Below are positions 11,676-20,678 of a DNA stretch of 37,500 bases, one piece after another. The stretch is from Cryptococcus deneoformans JEC21 (lineage: Eukaryota; Basidiomycota; Tremellomycetes; Tremellales; Cryptococcaceae), in NCBI RefSeq assembly GCF_000091045.1, contig NC_006685.1, forward strand, positions 1,603,701-1,641,200. Reading direction: 5' to 3'. How positions within the stretch are numbered: the first letter of the stretch is position 1; every line of letters starts with the position of its first letter. Below the pieces are notes generated by a model. The model saw nothing but the letters and a program-made list of their open reading frames with translations, did not search any database and was not told the origin of the DNA. The position numbers and the translations under genes were made by a program.

Positions 11676-13188
11676 ATGCTTTTGAAGCGTATAGCAGATA
11701 AACTACCTTCGGAGCTTGCATCTCTCATCCCAGAACTGGGTACGCATCGGATTCACTGGCGAGTTTTTGCCGAGCTGGACTGACTATCACTTCTAGAGTC
11801 TGCTGGAATCAAGACCACAGAGTCGATCATCTTCACTCATCAACCAACTATCATCTCGTCAATTTCGACACTTAATTACCAACAGCTCGAAGCTTTAGTA
11901 TCGTATTGCATTCGACTGACAGCGGGAAAAAGCCAGATAGCCAGCGATATCGACAATTACGAAGTTACTGGTCCTTGGCTAGGATTCGGCGTCAAAGGAT
12001 TAGATGAATTATTAGATGGCTGGGAAGGAGTGGGCGTACTGGAGATCGCCGGCCCTCGTAAGGTTGGGAAGTCGGTGAGTAACGAACGGACAAGGGCTTG
12101 CCTGCAATGTGGCTGACGGCAGATATAGCTTTTGGCTTTACATGCGGCATTGAATGTACTAATTGACAATCCAGAAGCTATCTGCACTTGGATGGATACG
12201 GAGGGTACATTCGCCCCTGAAAGAGCTGGGAAAGTTCTAGAAGCTTGGAAGATCGAAGTGAATAAAGCTGCGACCCAATCGTGACAGGGCGACTATACTG
12301 ATAGATGGAGTTAGAACGCAACGAGCGTCTTGAGTAGGATTATGGTTGTGCCATGCTTCAAGCTAGACGACATGTATGAGACACTTGGACGGTTGAAAGA
12401 GGCAGGTGAGATTGATCGATGCACATACCGCGATAGCTGACACAAAGTATAGAAGGCGATTAGCCAGGCTGATGAACGGCGGACCAAAATCCTGATCATT
12501 GACAACATCTTCACCCATTTCAAAGACAGGTTGACCAACACCTCAGCGCAAGGTTTGTTTCCGAGAGCCACGATATTCTCTGCTGACCGCCATGCTGTAG
12601 GTCACGCCGAGCTGGTCACAGTCATGGAGGATGTGGCAGATATCACCTATTCACAAAACATTGTCTCCATTGTACTTTGGTTCATCGGCCAGTATTCAAT
12701 CGAAGCTGACGATACAGCAGGTAATAAACTCAACAGTAACTTCTATACCCACGAACCCTCTCTCACGGTTTAACAAACTCAACATCAAACCTGCTCTTGG
12801 CTCATCATTTACGTATACCACAGATGCAACGCTGCTAGTTCAAGAAACAGGCAAAGTCTTCGGCATGTTGGATGAAGAAGAAAGAGAAAGAATCAAAAAA
12901 GCCCCGGGGTTGAGAGGATCTGTCGAGATTGTAAGGAGTCGAATCTCGGTGAGCTTTCCACTATATACCATGCGCAACAAACGCTGAATGACCGGTAGCA
13001 GACGGGAGGATGGGCTGTCTTTGAAACTGTACGTGTCATCATTTATTATATTGTGTAGGGCTTACATGCATCGTTATCAGAACGGCACCAAGCTATATGA
13101 CGTTGTAGCACCTTCAAATGCCCCAGAGTACCCTTGCGGCGTACCACGCCCCGCAACGGGTCCTCTAAGAAATACAATGATACCGTAA
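11676..13188 (+). CDS. RAD51/RecA-family recombinase paralogue (RAD51D-like)
   Basis: RAD51 paralogues are DNA-dependent ATPases that help load RAD51 in homologous recombination. Nine exons fit: 11676-11739, 11797-12074, 12129-12257, 12315-12401, 12453-12552, 12601-12671, 12721-12948, 13002-13028 and 13081-13188, giving 363 residues. An N-terminal helical domain (about 1-75) is followed by the RecA core. Walker A is GPRKVGKS at 107-114; WMDTEGTFAPERA follows, matching the DTEG-T-x-PER motif of RAD51; Walker B is KILIIDN near 198-204. The segment LGSSFTYTTDATLLVQ resembles the C-terminal core strands of RAD51 family members. The exact paralogue is uncertain; RAD51D fits the N-terminus best, RAD57 is the alternative. 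Intron 4 appears to use a GC donor (12402), because the nearby GT (12406) would shift the frame and stop before Walker B. Exon 8 is only 27 nt. Confidence 0.86.
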
Positions 13189-13810
13189 CAAGCGCCCTCA
13201 CAAATTAAGTCCTTTTGTTGTACAGTTACAGCTACACATCTATTCGCATGAAACATTCCGAGTGCCGTGCAGTGACCAGACTTGAGCCAAGAATGCAGTG
13301 CTGAACAACAGGCCGAAGCCCGCCTTTGTTTATGGGGACTAAAATAACTGGTTGTTCTGGTGCCATCTCGGCGGTTATTACTGCCGACGCATACGCACAC
13401 TGCGGCCTTTGACCGCGGCTGCTGGGCCTTGACAGGAGACCATGCTTGCCTGGCTCGACGACTGTCACGTAAAAGCAGCAAAATGGCCCTTTTTGGCAAA
13501 AACAGTGAGCGCCACACGCGTCGGTTGCTGCCCGTCTCGGCAACCTAATGGCCGTACAAAATATGGCCAATCGCCGATTTTGAGTTCCTTGATCGAGGCT
13601 CGCGTCATATATTATCTTGCGCAAATATTTATATCTTCCTTCTCATCCACAGCGCAACGACATCAACTACAGTATTTGACAACAGCATCGACTACAGCGT
13701 CAACGAAACACAGCGAGTACATAATCACAAGCAAGTGCCTTTAATCGTATTCGTCTCCTCAAAGAAGCGTCCGCTTATCAGGCTTGCTCCAACAGCTCAA
13801 GCTTTTCGCA
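13189..13810 (+). promoter_or_regulatory. Promoter region of the quinone oxidoreductase gene
   Basis: This gap of about 620 nt has no convincing gene. A CCAAT box sits at 13567-13571 and TATA-like AT-rich words at about 13605-13615 and 13628-13634, some 180 nt before the ATG. The leader is rich in AAC/ACAGC words with mild repetition. Overlapping minus-strand open frames here show no recognisable sequence. Confidence 0.4.
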
Positions 13811-14887
13811 ATGTCATCGACAATGAAAGCGGTCGCCTACACGCGCTATGGCGGACCAGAAGTGACACAGATCCGCTCATTTTCGGTCCCATTGCCCAAA
13901 AAGGGTGAGGTGCAGGTGCGCGTCGCAGCAGGCGGCTTGAACCCAGTCGACTGGCACCAGCGAGGCGGCGAGTTCAAGTATATCACGCCATGGACTCTGC
14001 CGGTGATCGCAGGTAACGAGTTTTCGGGCACCGTAACCGTTGTCGGCGATGATGTGGCGAAGTTTGCTGTTGGCGACAGGGTTGTGTGCCGGACTACGAA
14101 ATCCGCAATGGGAGGTTTGGGGTCATACGTCGTGATGCCTGCTTCTATAGTTGCAAAGGCGCCTACAACGGTCGATCTTGTTGACGCTGCCGGTCTTCCC
14201 CTCGCTGGCCTCACCGCCGAACAAGCTCTCGACACGCTGGATGTCAAGTCTGGCGATCGCATCCTGATCACCGGTGGTGCTGGAGGCGTTGGCTTGTTCG
14301 CCATCCAGATTGCCAAAATCCGTGGGGCTCACGTCACCACCACGGCATCGGACGCTGGTAAACCATATGTCCTCAAGGCGGGCGCCGATACGGTCATCGA
14401 TTACCGAAATCAGAAGTTGGCGGAATTGCCCGAGAAATTTGTCAAGGTCTTTGACGTGGCTGGGGGGGAGGAAGCGCTTATCAGTGACGTTATCCCTGCC
14501 GTGGCAGAAGGCGGACACATCGTCTCGGTGGCTGGTCCTTTAATTCCGGGCGTCTTTGATACCATCCTTCCAGCCTGGAAGTCGCTGCTAATCAATTTGG
14601 TCCTAAGCTCCCGTTCTCGCGCCGTGCGTAACGCTGCCGCCTCCCACGGTGTCCGTTACGAGTACCTTTTTATGCGGCCTGATGGCGTGCAGCTTGAGCA
14701 CCTCTGCAATCTCGTTGATGAGGGTAAGCTTGTCATCAACATTGACTCGCGCTTCAAGCTGGTCGATTTCGCCAGAGCATTTGAGAGATTGGAATCAGGT
14801 CGGTCCAAGGGCAAAGTCATCATTGAATTCCCCGACAGCGAGGAAGAGCAGACGGCAGTTCAGGAGGCGTCTGAAAGGACGAAGTAA
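13811..14887 (+). CDS. NADPH-dependent quinone oxidoreductase-like MDR protein
   Basis: A medium-chain dehydrogenase/reductase of the zinc-independent quinone oxidoreductase (zeta-crystallin-like) group, expected to reduce quinones or enones with NADPH, probably cytosolic. It is 358 residues in one exon. The N-terminus MKAVAYTRYGGPEVTQI is the usual family opening; NPVDWHQRGG and AGNEFSGTV follow in the GroES-like domain. The Rossmann nucleotide site is GGAGGVG near residue 156. The catalytic and structural zinc cysteines of alcohol dehydrogenases are missing, consistent with the zinc-less branch. The C-terminal part SRFKLVDFARAFERLESGRSKGKVI is typical. The ATG at 13811 is chosen because the frame upstream lacks an ATG and family homology begins at MKAVAY. 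The absence of introns contrasts with its neighbours, which average one intron per few hundred bases. Confidence 0.92.
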   Translation: MSSTMKAVAYTRYGGPEVTQIRSFSVPLPKKGEVQVRVAAGGLNPVDWHQRGGEFKYITPWTLPVIAGNEFSGTVTVVGDDVAKFAVGDRVVCRTTKSAMGGLGSYVVMPASIVAKAPTTVDLVDAAGLPLAGLTAEQALDTLDVKSGDRILITGGAGGVGLFAIQIAKIRGAHVTTTASDAGKPYVLKAGADTVIDYRNQKLAELPEKFVKVFDVAGGEEALISDVIPAVAEGGHIVSVAGPLIPGVFDTILPAWKSLLINLVLSSRSRAVRNAAASHGVRYEYLFMRPDGVQLEHLCNLVDEGKLVINIDSRFKLVDFARAFERLESGRSKGKVIIEFPDSEEEQTAVQEASERTK

Positions 14888-15099
14888 TTTTTTCTAACTC
14901 CCATGTAATTGCTTGTGATAGTGAAGCTTTCTGTACTGATTTCATTCCCGTTATAAGAATCTTAATATACTATGCAAGCCACAACGTCGCGCCGTATCGT
15001 CCGAAACAAGTCGTGAATTGAACCGGCGCACACGTCTATTATTCGACACCGTTCTTGCGCCAAAAACACGAGGATCTGCTTTGATACAGATACGCTAAT

Positions 15100-15424
15100 C
15101 TAGGATTGGCTCGTCGCCATCATCACTGAAGAGGGAAAGGGAAATGAGTGTGTTAAAGTGACAGCAATTTGGGATGTTCGGAACGCATCGTGCACCGTCA
15201 CTGAGGTGGGGAGGTCATTTAAGACGGTTTCAATGAACGCATTGACGTCGTTGACTAAGATGTCTTCAAATGATTCAAGGAAAAACGAGGTTAATTCCAT
15301 GGAGGTCGTCGTCTTATTAAAGCTTTTGGTCTTTCACTATGCTGCAAAAAGACCATTAGAATGCCCACATAGATCAGACAGCGTCCAACAGTGTGCCCCG
15401 TTAACCACTTACTTTGGCGTCCAT
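15100..15424 (-). CDS. Possible small two-exon gene, product unknown
   Basis: No family is recognised. On the minus strand a short exon 15424-15413 (ATG plus three codons) is followed by a perfect GTAAGT donor, a CTAAT branch-like motif and a TTTTTGCAG acceptor ending at 15342. Using the next AG, at 15331-15332, exon 2 (15330-15100) stays in frame and yields about 80 residues. Even without splicing, an ATG at 15300 opens 66 residues beginning MELTSFFLESFEDILVNDVN, followed by AFIETVLNDLPTSVTVHDAF, an acidic helical sequence that looks coding. A pyrimidine-rich tract and CAG near 15120 could mark another intron, giving a different C-terminus. The preferred first AG would shift the frame, so the model is not settled. 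Confidence 0.35.
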
Positions 15425-15627
15425 GTTTGTCGCAATCGTTTTACTCCTCTTTTGCTATACATTATTCCTTATTCTTCGTTGTTTCGGCTTTTCTTCGTTC
15501 TTTCTTGGTTGGACGAGAGTGCGGAGTGGCCGGCGGGCGGCCGTCTTAGCGTACATTGGAGGTTCAAATAAAATGATTCATATTATGTAAGTTAAACGAC
15601 CTTGCGGTGCCCCGCAGAATCGTGGTC

Positions 15628-15894
15628 TCAAGGTAGCGGGAAGGCGACATAGCAGAGTGGATTGTGGGAAGTCGAGTGCTTATAAAAATGTGTGCATGTA
15701 TGCATGGGGAAGTGGATGAGCCGCCTCTCATGAACAACTGTTTGGGCTTCTGAAAGACCAATATTGAAGTATTGACGAGGAAAGACGTTATCTTGCTTCG
15801 GTATCTGCGGGAATCGCCCCGAAACGCTTGTGCGAAGCATCTCCCACTCTGAATCTTTGTTCTCTTCTTCATCTCTTCCCATTTTAAAGAGCAT
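15628..15894 (-). CDS. Small open frame of unknown status
   Basis: An ATG at 15894 opens 88 codons with an acidic N-terminal part (MGRDEEENKDSEWEMLR) and a mixed central part (FPRQYFNIGLSEAQTVVHER). No family is recognised and no splice pattern supports it. It lies alone in the gap between two plus-strand genes. It may be a chance open frame or part of a non-coding transcript. Confidence 0.18.
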   Translation of the reverse strand: MLFKMGRDEEENKDSEWEMLRTSVSGRFPQIPKQDNVFPRQYFNIGLSEAQTVVHERRLIHFPMHTCTHFYKHSTSHNPLCYVAFPLP

Positions 15895-16507
15895 ATTATA
15901 TTCTGGAAAAGATCTATAGCATATCTCATAGAGCTGGACGACCGTCTGTGATACTCAGCTGCGGTTAACAACCTTCGTTCCACTGTTGCCACCCACAAGG
16001 GCAAGACAGGTGACTAGCGTCGACCGTTACTTGGGGTGACTCAGACAAGGTGAGCCAATCGGACCTTGCTCTTTTTGCAGAAGACATTCAATGTTGCTAT
16101 GATCAGAGTCATTCCGGCTATCCATTTCTGTCCTCGAGCCTGACTTAGTGTCTGTAAATGAGTACATTGGGACTGATACTGGTTATACTAGCATTGTCGT
16201 TTCGCCACTGCCTCCTGTGATATCCTGTCAAAACTGAGTACAGTGGATAACCAGTGTGTGGGTATCATATCTCCTATCAAAACTTGAACAACTGTAAGGT
16301 GCAGCAATCATCATATACCGTTGTTATACCATTGATACTCAAATCCATTCCTGATTACTCCGCTCTCTCCATTGTCATCCTTTCCCTGAAGCCTGCCTAA
16401 TGTCTACCATGCTGTTGTCCTTTATATGCTTCATGCTAACGCCTTCTTGTAGATTTTCCGTCCCATCTCATCTTTAGACGCATTTTGGTCAGAAGCATAG
16501 ACCGATC
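15895..16507 (+). promoter_or_regulatory. Promoter and long leader of the membrane-protein gene
   Basis: No convincing gene is visible. A perfect TGACTCA (Gcn4/AP-1-type) site is at 16037-16043 and a CCAAT box at 16055-16059. At 16434-16452 a TGCTAAC branch-like motif followed by CCTTCTTGTAG looks like the 3' end of a 5'-UTR intron; a GTAAGG at 16294 is one possible donor. Several ATGs between 16400 and 16440 would be removed by such splicing. Confidence 0.35.
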
Positions 16508-18581
16508 ATGCCAACGATAAGCACTAACGTATCCCCTCCCACTTCGATCACTTCCCTCCCATCCCCTACTTCCGCATCGGACGACGAGTATTCAACTCTT
16601 TCCGAGTCATGGATGGAAGTCGAAACTTCTTCTTTGGGTCCTTCTACCTTTGATGGTCTCAGCGAGTCAAGCTACGACTTGCATGATCATGATTCTCGTA
16701 GTGAAGCTTCGAGCTTTGACGAGACTTCGAATGATGAGCGGGAAGGCACACATTATGACGAGAACAGGATGGAGGCTGAAGATGCTGAAACGCCTTCCAT
16801 TTCTTTTATGGGCGGCTCCTACGACTTGGCGAGCAGCAAGCTTGGTTCTTCTGTAGATACTATTCAACAAGGTCTCGACTCTATGTCTTCATCGCAGGTT
16901 CGACTCATCTTTCCTGATCCCGGATTGTCCTTCTCATCGCAGGTCGTCTCTGAGGCTGATCGTACGACATTCAGTTCGTCGAGGCCCCTACGCTCTCGGG
17001 CTGAGACGACCACTGAGTCAGGCAAAGTGGAAAACCCCCAAGCAGAAAGGCGAAGCTCGAGCCCTATCAGCCGCTCTAGTGAAGCGTGGGAAAGGTCAAG
17101 CAAGCTTTGGGCTCCAGAGGGCTTCTCAAAGGCAGACTATCAATTATTGCAGAGTACAGAGTCTTTTGAAAAGTTGAAGGAGTCTTGTATGGAGCAAATT
17201 GCTGATGAGGGTGTGTCGGTTAAGGAGATGGCAATGATCGAGAGCGCCGAAGAGACAGAGGCCGACGCGACTGTCGTTCAAGAGCCCAAGGAAGGTATTT
17301 CTTCGGAAACACCTCTTCCCTCTCAGCTCTCCCAGCCAACTAGGAGGTGGTAAGTCATTCTCCTTTGCTATAGGCAATCACTATCTAACACTACCTAGGT
17401 CGGGCCGAGTATCCATGCTTGCTTTTCTCGGTCTTATGTCTGCCATTTCAGTCGTTCTCTTCAACACTTACGGTTTCAAGGTCCTTCCCGCCTTCCGACA
17501 AGCTAACTCGATCCTTTCTAATCCGCTTCCCGCGGCTTCAAACGCTGCCGCCAAACCTTCTCAGTCCATGTGGGACCCGCTTTCCCTCTCACACCTCTTT
17601 ACCTCATCCTATTCGCGTACTCTTTACCAGCCGGCGTCGACAGGGTCCGTTTCTGGAGTGGCTGACCTAAAGCTTGTCAAGCAAGCACTCTCGACGCTGC
17701 ATACAGTACAAAGCAGAGCTCACAATGCTCTGCATGCAAGCACAACAGGATCTAATCGAGGTGATCGGAAGCAAAAAAAGACGGAAGGTGAGCATGCCCA
17801 AACGTCGCCGCTGGCTGTTGCCGTTCGGGACCGCGATACTTCGTTGAGTGTGAGGGCTTCAAAGGCTCTGGTTATGACCAGTGGACCTATCTCGCAAGCA
17901 AGCAAATGGACAAGGAAATTGATGGGTGCAAACCACACCGAATTCAAGATGTGCAAAGAGCGAGCTCAAGTGGGTAACTGCACCTGCGACCTCTCAACAT
18001 ACTACCTCACCCAAGTATATCCCAAGATCATTCGCTCGTACACCCAGTCCAAATCTATGGCTGTAGCAACAGTCACCCGTATCTCTCAACTTGTATTGCA
18101 AGAATTCAGAGAACTTCAACTCTTTGCTTCTCATGTTGGTCAAACTATCCAGGCAGCCTCCAGTCTCATGCTCTCACGAGCTACTCGCGGAGCCCAGATA
18201 CTTAAGTCATCCCTCCAACCACTTTACCAGCGCTTCACTGCTTCTCGTCGAAAACTCAGTTACACCACCACGACCAATGTGGTCAAAACTAAAGAAACGC
18301 TGGACCAGTTGGCAGAATATGTCGAGACAAGGTTTGATGGCTTATCGGAGATGATTGATCGCCAGGCAGAAGATTTACAGCGCCAGGCTGGGCAGAGTAT
18401 CCGGAAAGCCAAAAAGGGGTTGAACAGACTTATACGGGATGCTCATCCTGACTCTCAGCCAAAGAGTCAAATAAGGAAAGAGAAGATGAAGGGACAGGCC
18501 GTGAATCCCAAGAAGGATGGCCGATTATGTTTCAAATCGCGGAAGACTACATGGGGAAAGAGTGGGAGGAGGAGACGATAA
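16508..18581 (+). CDS. Single-pass membrane protein with AIM-like motifs and helical C-terminal domain, function unknown
   Basis: I do not recognise a named family. Two exons, 16508-17349 and 17399-18581, give 674 residues. Residues 1-280 are disordered, acidic and serine-rich. They contain several sequences fitting the Atg8-interacting core [WFY]-x-x-[LIV] with acidic neighbours: DDEYSTL (Y28-L31), SESWMEV (W35-V38) and FDGL (F48-L51). One hydrophobic segment at about 287-303 (MLAFLGLMSAISVVLF) follows a basic TRRWSGR, which predicts an N-terminal cytosolic side. After it come a linker, two N-glycosylation sequons (N459, N474), cysteines C466, C475 and C477, and long amphipathic helices to about residue 630, ending in a lysine/arginine-rich tail. 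This order (AIM, one membrane span, luminal amphipathic helices) resembles Atg39-type ER/nuclear-envelope receptors, but that is inference. A signal-anchored ER or Golgi scaffold is the alternative. Confidence 0.82.
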
Positions 18582-18711
18582 GGGTTTGAGGGATTTTGAG
18601 GGATCTAATGAGGCATTCCTTGTTGGCCGCTGCAGGAGAGTGTCTTTTACTCGTAAGTGATCGCCTCCCCCCGGGGGACAGCGCCAAAATAGAGTGAGCG
18701 GTTAACTCGGA

Positions 18712-18739
18712 GACCAAGCCTTATCGATAAGCCTTGGTC
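18712..18739. repeat. 28-nt near-perfect palindrome
   Basis: The sequence from GACCAAGCC to GCCTTGGTC, centred on ATCGAT, is self-complementary at 13 of 14 position pairs (one C/C mismatch). It lies 131 nt after the stop of the membrane-protein gene and just past the end of a minus-strand small open frame. It could form a hairpin in either transcript or bind a dimeric protein. A CCCCCGGGGG palindrome at 18668-18677 lies close by. Confidence 0.7.
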
Positions 18740-18747
18740 CCCATTTC

Positions 18748-18936
18748 TTACCTGCTTCGTAGTGTTTCTCTTACCGGTTTGTAAATTTGTAACTTGTTTT
18801 TCATTGTATATGTTTTGAATCGCTCTCGACCCACATTATCCGGACCCGGCACTACGATACCGCTTTCTGTCATGTCGCCACGGTTTATCATAGCGCGTAT
18901 TGGTTGAACTGGCTGGTTCTGAGGAGGGGACGGCAT
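18748..18936 (-). CDS. Small open frame, possibly first exon of a minus-strand gene
   Basis: An ATG at 18936 opens 62 codons (MPSPPQNQPVQPIRAMINRG at the N-terminus, then FKTYTMKNKLQIYKP). Two GTAAGA donor-like sites occur near the end, so the frame may continue in another exon that I could not identify. No family is recognised. It would be divergent from the short-chain dehydrogenase gene. It could also be a chance frame. Confidence 0.22.
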   Translation of the reverse strand: MPSPPQNQPVQPIRAMINRGDMTESGIVVPGPDNVGRERFKTYTMKNKLQIYKPVRETLRSR

Positions 18937-19256
18937 TATGTTTGTCTCTATTAAATGCCGTGCGATGCTGTTAGATAGTGCTTTCCTGTTTATTCCTGTC
19001 GTTGTTGATATGCAGTATGATTATTTGATTGCCGGCTGTTGCTATAGTAAAGATGGTACTCGCTTGGTGGTCAGACGGAGGAGATAGGCCATTCGGCCAT
19101 GTCCGACGGCTTCTCGCCATTGGCGATTAGCGAGGGGGAGATTTCCTTTATCACGGCGCACCGCCTTCACCTTATCGCCCGACTGCAACTCTTCCGCAAC
19201 TGTCTTTATATACCTGGTCTCCCCCTCTTCGCCCTCACGTGTAACCATATACAACC
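18937..19256 (+). promoter_or_regulatory. Promoter of the short-chain dehydrogenase gene with TATA-like box and E-box
   Basis: A TTTATATA word lies at 19205-19212 and a CACGTG E-box at 19236-19241, only 16 nt before the ATG. CACGTG is the core site of fungal bHLH factors such as Cbf1/Pho4. No gene is seen on the plus strand here. Confidence 0.45.
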
Positions 19257-20678
19257 ATGCCCTCCTCAAAGCCGCTGTTCAACACTACACGGTGAGTACG
19301 AGTACTGTGACTCCATCGACATCACCTTCCCTTACTGACACGTCACAGTCTCCAAGGCAAGACCGGTAAGTCCGTAAGCACAAATGCCATCTGGGCCAAC
19401 TCTAATGCGTCCACACAGCCGTCGTTACTGGCGCTTCGGGCGGTATCGGCGCTGCCACTGCCGTTCTCTTTGCCCGAGCTGGATGTAATGTCATCCTCCT
19501 CGCTCGTCGCCAAGATGCCCTCCACAAAGTTGCCCAGCAATGCAAGGAAGAAGGCGCTGAAGGCATCAAGGTGTTTATCAAGACGCTCGATGTGAATGAT
19601 AGGAAGGCCGTGGACGATCTGATCCCTGCGCTTAAGAAGGAGGGCTTTGAGACTTTTGATGTGTGAGTGATGTGAAGGTATGAGCGAAGAAATATAGCGA
19701 TCTGAGGCTTATCATTGACGGTAGTTTGGTCAACAATGCGGGTGGTGCTATTGGCAAGGATAAAGTTGGAGGTAAGTTTGAAGTTGAACTGTATACATTG
19801 ATTCAAAGCTGATTTATCTGGCCTCTCTTGCAGAAATCTGTATGTTCATGATGATAGACTGATATGTGACAACAAAATGAAACGGTAACTGACAAGTAGT
19901 TAGCACTTGCGGATATTGACACCATGATCTCCACCAACCGCAAGTTTCCTAGTCCTTCATTCTTACTCATACTAACAATATTTATAGTCATCTCCGTCAT
20001 GCAAATCACCCAGCTCTTCTTGAACGAGATGAAGAAGGTCGACACTGGCGTACGTCTTTAATCTACCCTTCTTTCGTCCTCATAGCTCATCTCTTCTTAT
20101 ATAGCACATCATCAACATTGGCTCTATTGCTGGCCGAGAGCCATATGCCGGGGTAAGTCGTAATCATCTTCCTTATCAATCCATCGTTGCAGTCCTTAGC
20201 TAATCTTTCATCAATGTCATTAGGGCGGTGTCTACTGCGCTGTCAAACACGCCGTTAGATCCTTCACCAGCACCCTCATGAAAGAAGTCGTCGCTACCGG
20301 TATTCGAGTGACAGAGGTCGCGCCCGGATTTGTTGAGACCAATTTTTCGGTCACAAGATTTAGGGGGGACGAGGCTGCTGCCAAGAAGATTTATGAGGGG
20401 ATGCAACCTTGTGAGTTTACGATAATTTTATGAAATGCCAAAGTATCAAAATCTGATTGCCTTTCCTTGTTCTATCAGTGCTGGCTGAGGATATCGCCGA
20501 AGAAGTCGTCTGGTGTGCCCTTCGGCCTCCTCATGTACAGATCGCCGAAATGCGTAAGTTTCCATGTCCCCCCCCATCTTCTACCCATTGCTTGTCGGTC
20601 CACTGAAAGTTGTCTTTAGTGGTTTTCCCTAATGCCCAGGCTAGTGCGGAGATTATTGCCAGAAAGATATCATCATAG
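19257..20678 (+). CDS. Short-chain dehydrogenase/reductase, YMR226C/YdfG-like NADP-dependent hydroxy-acid dehydrogenase
   Basis: A classical SDR predicted to oxidise L-serine, L-allo-threonine or 3-hydroxy acids with NADP+, or the reverse, in the cytosol. Eleven exons fit: 19257-19291, 19349-19365, 19419-19662, 19725-19771, 19834-19839, 19904-19939, 19988-20049, 20105-20152, 20224-20410, 20479-20553 and 20620-20678, giving 271 residues. The cofactor motif TGASGGIG is at 21-28, NNAG at 102-105, the catalytic serine at 156 (NIGSIAG) and YCAVK at 169-173. The segment EVAPGFVETNFSVTRFRG is typical of the YMR226C group, which I recall as having an equal-length loop around exon 5. Exon 5 is only 6 nt and encodes Glu-Ile. 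The intron 19940-19987 has a GC donor (GCAAGT). Substrate specificity is inferred from family resemblance. Confidence 0.92.

Noticed and set aside
13077..13624. Minus-strand open frames of 130-146 codons before the oxidoreductase gene
   Set aside because: Cysteine/arginine-rich sequence overlapping the last RAD51-paralogue exon and the promoter; no motif.
15158..15571. Plus-strand open frame of 137 codons in the 14.9-16.5 kb gap
   Set aside because: It begins without an ATG, has hydrophobic and arginine-rich low-complexity sequence, and overlaps better minus-strand splice signals.
15556..15575. GGTTCAAAT resembling a tRNA B box
   Set aside because: No A box at a suitable distance and no cloverleaf can be drawn around it.
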